Assembly (NCBI GenBank): GCA_001179505.1
Contig: CDMY01000613.1
Span: forward strand, 249,720 to 313,719
Reading direction: 5' to 3'
Length of the DNA: 64,000 nucleotides
Source of the DNA: Vitrella brassicaformis
Taxonomy: Eukaryota > Sar > Vitrellaceae
Under the pieces are notes generated by a model. That model was given only the letters and a program-made list of their open reading frames with translations. It did no database searches and was not told where the DNA came from. The position numbers and the translations under genes are program-made. Shown here in pieces: positions 25,191 to 37,200 of this stretch; within the stretch, counting starts at the first letter, position 1; each line of letters starts with the position of its first letter.

Positions 25191-26902
25191 ATGATGCGCA
25201 TCGCCGTCGTCTTCGCTCTCCTCGCCTTGACAGCGGCAGTGGCCGATCCCTATCACCATGACAGTCACTACACGTGTCCCAAGGGCTGGACCCTCAAGGG
25301 GGATGGCAAGGACGCCGTCTGCTACAAGAAGACCACCACCCACGCCAAGGTGGGACACTCACGCACACGCGACAGGCGCATGCACCCCTGGGGTGGCTTC
25401 GCGAGGGAAGGGGGGTAGATCTGGGCAGAGATCATCATCAGGGGGAGGCACGTGCAGTCAGGGAAGGCCAGTGGACGGCCTGGGATGCACGCATGTGGCC
25501 GGATCTGTGTCCGTGTCTCGCTCATGTGTGTCTGGTGGGGTGTGTGTGTGTGTGTCTGTCTCCTCCCTCACCCACCCTGCAGGAGGAGTGCCCCAAGGGC
25601 ACCAAGCCGGAGGGCGGCTACCACAGGAGGAGGGGTGGTGTGGTCGCGGGTCTCCTCGGCATCCTCTTCGGCGGCAGTAGCAAGGGCAAGTACGTCGAAC
25701 TGACCTGGTGAGTGAGAGTGCGTGTGTGAGTGAAGGGCATGGCATGCACCCATGCATCAAGGCGACACCGGCAACCAATTGGATGGATGTTCACATGTCC
25801 GCTGCTCTCTCTTCCCCCCCTCCCTCCCTCCCTCCCTGCTTGCCTACAACAGCTACCGATACGAGGAGCATCCCGCTGAGAAGAGCATGCACTGCCCCAA
25901 GGTGAGCGAGTACACACAAGCGGACAGGCACACTGGCGGAGAGGGGAATGGTCTGTCTGTGTGGGGTACGGTACAGGTTTACGAGCAGTACGACCACGAG
26001 TGCAAGAAGACCTCCTATGCCGATCTCGACTCTTACTGCGAGAAGGGCTACGACATGACCAAGGGCGGCTGCTACACCTACGAGTACAACGAGGAGGAGG
26101 TGGCCCACGAAGTCTACTGCCCAAAGGTGGGTGGACGGACGACTGAGTGGATGACACATTCGCCGCAATGTGTGCGCGTGTGCTGCAGGGCTACACTGCC
26201 AGCTCCAAGGACGGCAAGTGCGAGAAGTGCTGGACGGACAAGAAGGAGACCCACTGCGACTACAAGAAGATGATGACCAAGTGCCCCAAGGTGAGTCGAG
26301 CGACCAGAGCGCAGCACAGACTACACCCACCTCACACACACACCCCACACCCATTGCTGCACATCGCACTCGTTTTCTCTCTCACACAGGGCTACGACGA
26401 GAGACACTACGGCAAGGAGTACAAGTGCGTCAAGTACACGGAGGAGAAGCATGAGGGCCAGATGTACTTCAAGTGCCCGAAGGGGTATGAGCAGTATGAT
26501 GACGTAAGTATGAGGAGCGGGGGGGGGCAAGGCCAGCGGAATGGAGAATGGAATGGAGGGCTCGGTTGTGCTGTGTGTGCCTCAGAAATGCATCACCTAC
26601 CACACGACTGACCCTGAGTACGAGTGGCACTGCCCCAAGGGGTACAAGCTGTCTCGCGGCAAGTACTCCTACCGTGGCAAGAAGGGCCACCATGAATATG
26701 TCTGCAAGGCCAAGAAGGAAGTCCACCCCGACTACCATTGCCCCAAGGTGGTGATGAAGAACAGACAGACGATGGCCGTCACATTCGCCTCGATCATCGA
26801 CCGCTTGTGTGTGTGCAGGGGTATGAGCTGCACAAGCACGAGTGCGTCGGCTACAAGGAGATGCCCGCCAGGAAGCAACACAAGAAGGGCTACGGCTATT
26901 AG
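25191..26902 (+). CDS. Cys-rich secreted protein, oocyst-wall-protein-like (CPKGY repeats)
   Basis: Eight exons (25191-25349, 25583-25707, 25853-25901, 25977-26126, 26189-26290, 26390-26503, 26586-26747, 26819-26902) encode 314 residues. A signal peptide is plain (MMRIAVVFALLALTAAVA). The mature part is a tandem array of about nine short modules, each opening with CPKG[YWT] or a variant (CEKGY, CPKVY) followed after 6-15 residues by another Cys, and rich in Tyr, Lys and His. CPxGY...C arrays of this kind are the hallmark of Cryptosporidium and Toxoplasma oocyst wall proteins, so a role in a disulphide- and possibly dityrosine-crosslinked cyst or sporangium wall is likely. The second exon carries an unusual hydrophobic Gly/Leu insert (GGVVAGLLGILFGG). 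Four of the seven introns fall directly after the Lys of CPK. The family call is by motif only. Confidence 0.72.
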
Positions 26903-28130
26903 AAGCATGGCGCCACACATAGCCGTCACTTGCGTGCGTGATGTATGATCGCACCCACCCACACTCCCATCGCACCGCTGACATACACACTCACTCACAC
27001 AAGGACTGTTCTCGGCTATCGCACCATTCGTCCACATCTATCGCACCACACACCCCCACCCCCTCACTCCGACACACACGCCTTCGTACGTACTTGGACA
27101 GGGCTTTCTGTCTGACTGATTAGGTTAGTAAGGGTCTGGCTGTCTGGCTGTCTGTTTGTCTGTCTGCCTGGCTGTCACTCGGTCTGGTGTTTGGGTGCGT
27201 TTTAAGCTTTATGTGGCTAGTTAGTACGCGGACGGGAGGGCGGGGGGAGGCATAGTTCATGTCAGTGTCTGCTCGTAGCGCATGGGTGGCTTGGCTCTCA
27301 TCCGGCGGGGCCCCCAGCTAGCAATGGCGACCAATTAGGACACCCGTGTTTTTCTGTGACACACACACACTCGCGCAATGACGTGCATCGCCATTTGCTC
27401 AAGGCGCACACAAAGAAGGAGACGGCATTTCGGTGGTTTTCGGTTACTATGTAGCAAGCAGGAGGAAGGAGGGAGAGAGGGGGGCGAGAAGGGTGAAGGG
27501 AGGGAGGGACGGGGCGGGAAGAATGATGGATGCCTGAGCGCCTGATCTCATTAGGTCCACTCATTAGGTCTAGTGTTTCGGTGCATGCACTGTGCTGACT
27601 TTTATCTGTCCGTTACTTTTGGCCGTGGGGTTTCTTTCTTTCATTCCAGCACGGACGAGCACATAGATGGACGGGTAGGGGACGATCCATGGGATGAGAC
27701 ACACAGTGGGGGACCAGAGACATCCACGAATATCACTTACGCAACCAACACACGTTGACGAGATGTAAACGGGCAGGAGACATTAGACATTCGTCCAGAG
27801 CATCTCCACCACGCCGACGCACCAAAGACGGATATATGGGTTGACTTGTGGCAGAGAGACAAACCAACCCTTGATTTGATTTGTGAACCACTGCCCAGCA
27901 CCAACCTACAGATATGTCACACGCGTCCAAAGCACGAGTCCACATGAGCTAGTTCGTATGGCACATAATACAACAAAAGACAAACACTTGAATCCAGCAC
28001 ATCAAAGTGAAGCGAACAGAAGCCCACAAAGACCACCCCAGTAATGACGACTTCAAGCAAGCATTCGTTCATTCGTTCGTTCGGTACATGCAACCATACC
28101 CTGCGCTGTGCGTGGACTGACTGTTACATA
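26903..28130. other. Convergent gap between genes 6 and 7
   Basis: Two genes end facing each other across 1.2 kb. The gap holds CTGT-type repeats near 27150 and purine-rich stretches near 27470. No coding signal is visible. Confidence 0.6.
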
Positions 28131-29196
28131 TTATGTCTCAAGTGGAGGCACGCCCAGCCCCGACTGCTCCCTTTGTATCTCGTCAAGCACCGCTTCGGCA
28201 TCGTCGTCTGCCTTCGGGATGACCTCCACGACCTGATCGAACGTGTAATTCGCCACGTCGTATTGCCACTTGATGAGCTCGGGATTGGCCAGCACTTCGG
28301 CAAGCTCGGCGCCCTGCTTGACGTAGACCGGCCCCTGGACGGTCTTGTCCTCATCAACAACGGCCGACGCGACGATCCCAGTGTTCTGGTTGAATGTCAC
28401 GACGCCCAGCTCTTCACTCGTCCCCTCAGGCGTGAGCTGCGGCGCATCTTCTCCTGTGGGGAACTCCAGACCCGCGAAGGAAGGGCTGGCCGGCAAATTC
28501 CCCATCATGTCGTCCGTCACGCCGAGAAAGGCTCCAAGGGCTGCCATGGAGTTGTCTCCCCCAGATGGGTTGAGAGGGGGAATGTTCTCCATGTCGATGA
28601 GGCCGATAAGGGAGGGACCCTCCTCCGAGATGAGCTCGAAGAAAGCCGCCAGTTCCTCGGGGGGAGGGATTGGCAGGTCTCCTGGTATTCCTGTCGGGAA
28701 TGGCGGCAAGTCGCCAAACCCTGGCGGGCCGCCGGGTGGGGTCGGAAATGGCAAGTCGCCAATGCCTGGCGGGCCAGGTGGCTCTTTCGCCCCCTCCTCT
28801 GGCAGCAGGCCCAGGGGGTCCTTGGGGAGGCCCTTCGAATCTTCCTTGGATGGTGGCCCTGGGGGGAAGAAATCTGGTGGCTCCTTGGCTGGCTCTTGTT
28901 CGGGGATGACGACGGCTTGCCAGCCAGCCGGCCGCCTTGCGCTTTCGCCGCGCCCCAGCCTCCGCCTCCTTGCCGGTCTCGCTGATTGTTGTGGAAGCAG
29001 GGAAGGCTCGTTGCTCTGCAGAAGCTTGTTGAGGAAGTCCGGGCATTTGGCTTCCAGCTTTGACCGAAGGGCTGGGATGGAGGGGTAGGTGACGAACCTC
29101 GTGTGGAGGCGGTACGGGACAACGCCGTCCCACCAACGGAGCTTGGGCAGCCTGAAACACAGGACGCCGCACGATAGGCCGCACTGACAGGAAGAC

Positions 29197-29229
<33 letters not shown>

Positions 29230-32200
29230 ATGAGAGGCACATACATACACACATACATACACACATACATACGGGGAAGGCAAGTCAAGTGTCATTGCTT
29301 GCAAGGCGGTCAATAGGTTGGTAAGTTTCTCCCTCTTTAGTGTCCCGTACCAGTTTGAAGTCGATTGCGGCTGTGACAGGGCATCCATCCTTGATGAGCT
29401 CGACGGGCGCGCACTTGTCATTGCTGGCTTGGTACTCAAGCGGCGCCTCCTCGCAGTGTGACCGCCTTGCGTACACGTGGTCCACCCACATCCAAGCGCT
29501 GCACTTTGGCCGCATGTTGACCTGCGATGCTTCGACTTGCAGCAGGCGCCTGCGTCTCCGTGCAGCGGGCTTGCTGTCCATGTAGTCGCTGAGGTACTGG
29601 GCACCAATCCTCGCCCCGTTGAGGAAGGTGACGGCGACCTTGCCGCCGATGTTGTCCACATCATCGACTGATTGGATGTTGAGCGCATCGTCGACGCCCT
29701 CATTGACAAAGTCGAGCCCCCCGTTGATCTGCGCCAGGAATGGGTAATCTTCGATCGGGTTGGCCCCTGGCTGCTGCATGACACCTTCTGAGAACTGATT
29801 CAGCAGCTGACCGGCACCAGTCATGGCCGCCTGGCCCTGGTCGGAGCCCAAGAACTCTGCCACCGCTGCCGCCTCTCCCAGGTAGCCGAGGTCGTCTCCC
29901 TCTCCGGTCTCGCCATTGGCCGCCTGCACAGTGACCTCCCACGTCGCCTCGCCCCTCACGGTCGTCGTGTCGTTGACAGTGGTCACCCAGCACCGACATA
30001 TGACATTGTTGTTTGCCCCTTGGTGGCGAAGCTCGTTCTCGTAGAGGATGGTGTCTCCCGTCCTGTATACTCGCATGCCGCAGCTGCCTTCGCCCTTGAA
30101 TATCGCTGTGGCGCAGACGTCCCCTCCGAAGTCGTTGGGGTCGGTGAAGATGTCGCTCCTCAGGGTCGCCTTGCACTGTTCGGTTCCGCTCAGATATGCA
30201 GGCCTGCGAAAAAAAGAAAGAAAGGAGCAAGACAGCCAGGAATGCTTTGCGTCATGTCTCGATGCCTAGCTTCCGCTGTATGAAAAGAACTGCGCTTACG
30301 CGAACGCGCCTTCGTATTGGCCGTTGAGGGCCACTAATGGAATGCAGCACTTCATGCCTTGATTGAAACACTCAACCTTCGGCCTGCCCGCTACACGCGC
30401 ATGCGCACACGAGATACAGACGAGAGAGAGACATGTACCAGCCAGAGTACCCATCTATGTGACATACATATATACGGCTGATCTCCTTTTGTCTGACTTA
30501 CATCCTGCGGGAGGCAGGCTCTCCAGTTTGAGGTTGGGGTCCTGGGCAGGCACAGGCAGCCGCTTGACCACGCCTGCGTCCCTCGCAACCAGTGCCAGCG
30601 AAGCCACCTGACCGACATCCACATACTTGGCGACTTCCATGCCCAGATTCAGACCAGTGGACAGCGCCTTTGAGCCAGTCGACAGAAGTGCGGGCAGATC
30701 CTGGGCGAAGGCACTGTCCCCAGCCAGGGCAGCAGGGAAGGTACCCAAGGGGAACGGGGCTGCGGCTCCAGGGAGGAAGATGCCACCGGCATTCGCCAGC
30801 CCCCCTGCCAGTCCCCCTGATGCCTGTTCGTTTTGTGCGCCTTGGTCGTTCTGGCACACCGCCGGACCGGACACGGTGCCTGGGGACGAAAACTGGCCGG
30901 TAGGGTTGCTGAAGAGGGTGCACTCGTTGGGCGGCCTGAACGAGAATTTGGTGCAAGCCACGGGAGTCAAGGTCTGCTCGCAGACGGCCTGGCAGGCGGC
31001 TGCTGTGTTGAAAGCCGTCGGTCTGTCGATGACAGTGCCGCCGTCCAGTACAGTGTTGTCCGTAAAGCAGTTCACAGAACCTGACACGCGTAAGCAGACG
31101 CACCGCAGGCACGATGTCAAGTACGCCAGCCGATGAAGTTGTCTGCTTGCTCACCTTGTGGTGCGGCTCCATTCGCTGCGACAAGTGCGCTGAGCAATGC
31201 TGCAGCCGGATCGTTCTGCTGACCCACTTGCTGCCCCTGTCCGGCACTAATGGCGCCTGCCATTTGCCCCGCCAGCTGTGCACCGGCACCAATGATGTCA
31301 CCGATGGGGATCTCGCTGATGGGGATGCCCTGCAGGCGGCGTCTTCTTACGTCTCTGGCCGACTTTTTGCGCTGCTGGAAGTTGAACCAGGACTGTGCGT
31401 AGTCCTTGAAGAGAGGCATCGCGGGAACCTGGCCTGGCGTGAAGATGCGGCGGTTGCCGCTGAGGAGGGAGGCGAGAAGCATGTCGGGCGCTACCATGTC
31501 TCCGAGGGCCGCCTGAACCATGGCTGCTGTTCCAAGAACAGACGCCGTCGCCAGGCTGGTGCCTGTGTAGGTAGTCTGTTGGCCGGATGAGTCCAGGGTG
31601 AGCAGACTGCCAGGAGCCCACAGCACGTTCCGTGTGATGAAAGGTATGTTGGTGTAGTCTGTCGGCTTCCCAGTCGCCGCATCGATGGAGCACACACAGA
31701 GAAGGGCCGCACCGGGGACATCACAGAGGTTCCAGTCCAGGTAATTCTTGAGGCTGACTGGTGTCTTGGAGCCTTGCAGGGTGGGCAGTGGGGTCGACTG
31801 GAGCTGCGGCTGAATGCCTTCGTTGCCGCACGGGATGAAGAATACGTGGCCGAAGCGCGATGCCCTTTGCATGGCCGTCTTGAGGATGTGGGGTCCGGCT
31901 TTGGCCTGCTGTGACGAAGGGAACTCGCCGAACCCAAGGGCGAGGTAAGCCATCGATGCCCTCTGCTGAACAGAGTATTCGATGGCCGCCAGCACATCAG
32001 CAAGGTCGGCTCCGCCCTTCTCTTCGTCCCAGACTTTCAGCGGCATCGCGAGCGGCGCAATGCCAAAAAGCTTTGCATTGCAGCCAATGCCCTTCACCGA
32101 TGTGGTCGTGTCCTTGGTGTCGACCTTGCTGTCGCAGTTGCCGGCATAGAGCACTCCTGCCGCTGTGTCGTGGGTACCCACCCCGCTGGCGAGCGCCTTT

Positions 32201-33198
32201 GCTTCGCTGTAGCCGCTTCCGCCCTTCTGTGGAGGCTTTGTGAAGTCGTAGCCGACGAAGTCGTCCACGAATCCATTGCCGTCGTCGTCGATGCCATTGT
32301 GGGGGATTTCGCCATTATTGCGAAAGAAGACGTCACCGACCAGCTGGTCGGCCGGCCGGCCCTCCTGCTTTTCCACTTCAGCCGCCTCCTGCACATTGGC
32401 GACTCCCTCCCAAGACGCGCCTCCCAGCTCCCCCATTGACATGGGTGCCATGGCCTCGATGAAGAAGTCCATGCCCGTGCCGATAAAGGAACTGAGGACC
32501 CCCCGCTGTCGCCCGGGAGCTTGATCAGAGCTCGTCTCTGCTCGTCTAGCATATTCTGACCCCTGGTAGGCGTTGAGGACATCCTGTAGCGGACCGACCC
32601 CGCCGAAGAGCTCGTCAGTGGTCTGGCGGAACCATTGGAAGTCCATGCGCTCGGTTGTCTTTATGTCGCCGCTCGGCCCGTTGGGGCTGAGAAGGTTTCC
32701 CAAGAAGCCGCCTTGGGAGGCTTGCGTCTGGGAGATGCTGGTCATGAGGAAGGACGGCGTACACGTGACCATGTTCTGATAGGGCCTGAGCAAGTCCCTC
32801 AAACAAGCATACTGGGTCTCGTCTCGCACGCTGAAAAGCTCGATGCCAAGCGATGGGAGAAACTGGTTGCTGAATAGCTCTGGGCACAAAGCAATGCGCC
32901 CTCGCCATGCTGACATGAGGTCGTCCAGCAGGCTTACGCGATTGGCGTCGAGGTTGCGTTGTAAGCCGTCGTTGAATAGGCAGATGACGCGCCTTAGCGG
33001 GCCCTGGGAGCCTCCTTTGGACGGTTTGGGACCCTCTTGTGTGCCAGAGGTATCTCTGCCCGGCGGGAACGGGCCACCGAATACGGGCGGGGATGGCGAT
33101 GGAGGCCGCAACGGGAAGAGTTGCCCTGTCGCCGTGATGAACAGACAGAGCGACGCAAGTGTCAGCAGGCAGACACGGGAGCCCGAGGAAGCAGTCAT
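28131..33198 (-). CDS. Secreted subtilisin-like (S8) protein, probably catalytically impaired
   Basis: Five exons (33198-31155, 31080-30502, 30390-30300, 30203-29351, 29183-28131) give 1,539 residues. The ATG at 33198 is chosen because a signal peptide follows at once (VCLLTLASLCLFITATG). A subtilase domain spans roughly residues 270-600. It has the NGIDDDGNGFVDDFVGYDF block, the His motif GTHDTAAG near 340, the oxyanion Asn in CGNEG near 457 and the Ser motif GTSLATASV near 545. The Asp motif (normally DTG or DSG, just before an HPDL-like segment) is not visible; the aligned stretch reads VQEAAEVEKQEGRPADQL. After it come a Cys-rich PAN/apple-like region in exon 2, Cys-bearing beta-rich regions, two Arg clusters including RRRRRLLQ, and a long Pro-rich C-terminal exon. 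The exon 4 donor at 29350 was chosen because it keeps the frame; otherwise the protein ends at 29285. Confidence 0.75.
29194..29275. repeat. (GACA)n and (CATA)n microsatellites in the last intron of gene 7
   Basis: A gacagaca run is followed by a catacata run, filling most of the intron 29350-29184. In the sense strand the first run reads as CTGT near the acceptor. Confidence 0.9.
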
Positions 33199-33643
33199 GA
33201 TCTGCTCAAGAACAAGCACGCGCAAGCAGTACATCATGACTCGCTGACAGAGGCATTGACATCCTCGTTCATTAATTACCCGATGTGATGAGATGTCGCG
33301 GTCCATTCAACGAGGTGCACGAAGAGGAGAGGACCGAGGAGGAGCTCAAGCGAAGCCGATAGGTCCGCGAACTTGCTTGATGATGATCTCGGCCCCACGA
33401 GCTCGCAATGGGGCCGAGAAGAGCGGCAACAGATTTGGACAAGACGTACACCTGGGAGTGACGAGCAAATGCCGGAAAGACACACGACTGTCCAACGAAA
33501 CCGAGGCAAATACTGTTGGCTGGTGAGAGACCGTCAACTAAGTTGGTGTATCCATCATTGCGTCACAAGTAGAGTTGTCTCCGGCCACTTGCTTGATGGT
33601 GTCTACTTGTACTCCGTGGCGACATTATCACGCCATTGGCAGG

Positions 33644-33662
33644 TCTTGCTTGGTAAGCAAGA
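33644..33662. repeat. Short perfect inverted repeat (8-bp arms)
   Basis: TCTTGCTT, ggt, AAGCAAGA forms an 8-bp hairpin with a 3-nt loop in the gap upstream of gene 7. A further partial copy of the arm (gaagcaagatc) lies just to the right. Confidence 0.7.
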
Positions 33663-33725
33663 TCACGAAGCAAGATCTTTGATTTTCCAATATACAGCGA
33701 ACGAACGAGATGCGGCTGAGGCATG

Positions 33726-33764
33726 CAGTATACTTACGAGAATGGGCTGCTCGGAAGTATACTG
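33726..33764. repeat. Long near-perfect hairpin in an intergenic gap
   Basis: Arms CAGTATACTT and AAGTATACTG pair perfectly. After one A/G mismatch, CGAG pairs with CTCG, leaving a 9-nt loop (AATGGGCTG). The stem therefore has 14 of 15 positions paired. No coding region covers it. Confidence 0.85.
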
Positions 33765-34255
33765 TAGAGGAGTAGACACACAGTAGTAGAGACGCGATAG
33801 AGGAGTAGTAGAGACACGGTATGAAGGTCAGATTAAGCGTGCCATATCCATTTTCAGATTGACCATTCAACATTCATTGATCCATTTATCCATCTTGGCA
33901 AAGAGGTCCAGAAGTGAATGATTCATTCAATCATCCGTTCATCGCTGACACATCGAAGGTGATTGAGAGCGTGTCAGTGATGAGTAAGTGGCAATGCGAT
34001 ATCACACTGGACGTGCGTCACGAGTTTGTTCATCATGACAACATTGACCGAGCGAAGTATTCATGACATGCATCAGAATTAGAGAAATCCATAGCGCATG
34101 ATTTGACGAGAAAGCAAAGCAGAAGGCCAATCAAAGGCCCCAAAGCACATCCTCAATGACATGTCTACATCTGTGTACGACGGCACGCTGCAGTGACTGC
34201 ACATGACACGATCGCGAAGCCGCCGCATGGACTCTAGAGACATATGTAGGTCCAG

Positions 34256-37200
34256 CTAGTCTGTGATAATTGTGACGGGTATGCTGTCATCACGGAAGTC
34301 GACAACGGTCCTATACTCTCCAATCATCGCCTCGACAATACCTTCTGTGGCAACGAAAGCCTCTCCTCGCTGCGCATCCAAGAAGAGTTTGACGGTCGGC
34401 GGCGTGATGGCGCCCAAACCGAGTTTGTAGGGCCTTGTTCTTTTGGTCGTCTTGGCGGGAATGCGCTCCGGATCACTGCGCCAATCCAGACTCGTTCGGC
34501 CAATCTCTCTGATAGTAGATGCACAGCAGTGACAGATTCATGAGCAGACTCCCGCCACAGGGCAGGGGACATTGATTCGTGTGGTGCATGACGTGTTCAT
34601 CACTGACTGTCCATCTGCAAACATAGTTGTGTCGATGTAGAGCAGCAGCAGATCAACAGAGAAGGGGTTTTGGACGATGAGACGAGAGTTGATGTCCGGG
34701 GGCCTGCCTGGAGCTGGCAATGCCTGCGAAGCAGCAGACACGTCAAGCGAGACATCAAGAGAGACATCAAGAGAGACATCAAGAGAGGTACACACAATGT
34801 GTGGCTGACCCCCATGGTGAGTTCTGCGCCCTGCATCAACTCGGCTGTCCCCCCTCCCAGCGCTATCCGTGACTCCCATCGACTCAGCGCCTTCTTCAGC
34901 AGCTGCACATCCGTGCTGCCCTCACTGCCCTTGAGCACCACAGCAATGTCCTTGCCCGACACATATTGCGATATCACCCGCCGAGGGCCCTGAGCTTTAT
35001 CACCCGACACCGTGGGGAATAATCGCACATCAATGGACATCTTCGCCTCTGTGCCGGGGAGCAGGGCCAGCTTGTAGATGGTGACCTCACCCACGTGCAC
35101 CAGCGTGTCTCCACTTTCCGCTGGAGGCACCGCTTCCTCGACTGCACGCGGCGTGGCAGCAAGCGAGCCCCCTTCAGCAGACATGGGGGGAGGGAAGAGC
35201 CGAGGCCGCTCCGGAAGATCCTTCTCGCCAACGTAGATATCCAGCCGCACGTCGCCTAGCTCGGCGCCGAAGGATGCGCCACCCTTGAGACCGATCTCTG
35301 TGCTCATGATAAGGCCATCAGTCCGGCCACCTGAGACGGTGACGTTTCCTACCGCCAGGGAATCGTCGCTGATGCCACCCAAGTCTGCAGGGCGAGAGAA
35401 AAGCACAGCATATCATCAAGCACCAGCCATAGACGTGCTCAAGCCACTCCTTCTTCTGTCTGTCCGTGTGTGTGAGTGCATACGTTTGAGGTCCTGGTCG
35501 ATGTTAATGTTGATGCCATCCAGGTTGAGCTCGCCGAGGTTGGTCGCGACCGCAATCGATGCCTGTCCGGCCAAGTAAAGCCTTGTTGCCCCAGGATCAT
35601 AAAAGACAGCGGCGAGGAAGTCCTCGAAAGCACTCTCCTCACTCTCTGCGACCACGAGCAGGGCATCATCGAAGACTGCTCGGAATCGTAAGGGCTCTGG
35701 GGCTGAGAGGTCAGCTGTGGTGACGGTGAGCCGGCCGATTTGCACCGGTGCATCTTCAGGTTCGCCGTCCATCTCAGGGAGAAAGGCACGAGACAGGTCC
35801 GTGACCAAAGTGACCCGGATTATCTGAGCCAAAAGGAAAACATCACTTGCTTCTCACTCTCCCTGACTATGCACTAACGTCAAAGAAAATGTCGATTCCT
35901 TCCGGCAGCGCAAGTCCCACCGCCACATCGCCCTGCAGCACGGGGCTATCACCCCCCACAAACGAAATGACCAGGCCGCCGATTTCCACGTCCCTCAGGA
36001 AAGACATTCCCGTGCTCGTGAGGAGAGATATTTTCAAGGATATTGCCATCTCTATCGCAGATATGGCCTGCTTCACCCAGTAGGGAGTCGGGGAGTCGTC
36101 TTTCTCCGCCCCCTTAAGTGTAATCGCAACGTCATCACCTGACACGACCGACGTCATCAGGCTGGCCGCCGTAGGGAGGTCAGTGTACCCGGGGGTGAGC
36201 TCTCCGACGATGTTAAGGTTGTTGCCGCCTGAGCTGAGTCTGAGATTGGGTGCGGTGAGACGGGCAAGGGGCTTGTCGTCGACATAGGCATCGAGTTTGG
36301 CGGTCCCAATATCCATGTAGGCTATCAAGGGACCCGTCCGCCCCACCGACTCTGCCCCACCGACCTGCAGGTTGACGGCCGCGTCGAGCTGTAGGCCATC
36401 ACTCGCATCAGACAAGCCCCAATTTTGCAGTCCTCCCTCATCGACACCGACACCAAGGCCGGAGAGAGTGATTTCATTGCGGAAGGGAAGATCGTACACG
36501 TAAATGCGGCCAAGGTCGGACATGACGGAGGCTTCTACCGTCCCATAGACGGTGAGGGGGAGGCCTCCCTCTCGCTTCGCCTTCCCTCCCACAAGGTCGG
36601 CAGCCAGAGCACCGAAAGCCCTCCCTTTGTCGGGGAAGATGAGATCCGTATCCTTGAAGGATAGAATAGCGACCTGCCTGCCGCCTGAGGATTCAGTGGT
36701 GACGTCCACGAGGCCGGTGTCCGCATATCCAATCAGATCGTCGCTCTGATTGAGCTTCATGATCACCCGGACCTGCTGCACTGTGATAGGTAAGTCAGGC
36801 CCTAAAGGCGATTCAACCCCTGCTCGCACAATAGCTTCGAACATAACGGCATCATTCACAGAATCGTCGCTCCCGCGTCGTGCAGTGATGCCAATGTCCG
36901 AGACACGGACGTCACCAAAAGCCCCACCGCTGTCTCCGACCACATCTATGTCGACCTCAATTGCCTGGGCCACCTGCTGCAGCCACTCCGGGCTTGCCCG
37001 CCATGAAGCGGTGTCCTCTAGACGGATGGACTTACCCACCAGCTTCAGAGCTGCCGGTTTACCCCCAATGTACTGCGATACGAACGAGTCGAGAGCGTCG
37101 CGGTCGCTGCCAGTCGTCGGCCGAACAAGTGAGCCCACTACTGCCATCTTGTTGGCGCCTCCCTTGAGTGCCAGCGGCTTCAAGCTGATGTCTCCAAGAA

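Larger units (their letters stand above)
33199..34255. other. 1.06-kb AT-richer gap between genes 7 and 8
   Basis: This lies upstream of gene 7 and downstream of gene 8. It is lower in GC than its surroundings, has many CATTCA/TTCATT words and contains the two hairpins at 33644 and 33726. No coding region is supported. Confidence 0.6.

Noticed and set aside
28345-29088. Open frame of 247 codons on the plus strand
   Set aside because: It is the complement of the Pro/Gly-rich last exon of gene 7. Its Gly/Ser/Pro composition is what the reverse of that exon gives.
29194-29275. CRISPR-like direct repeats
   Set aside because: The units are tetranucleotides with no spacers, inside a eukaryotic intron. 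They are microsatellites.
28426-29784. Alternative long frame through the last two exons of gene 7
   Set aside because: It runs through an intron full of microsatellite and changes to Arg/His/Pro-rich nonsense. The phase 0 join 29351/29183 keeps one consistent protein.
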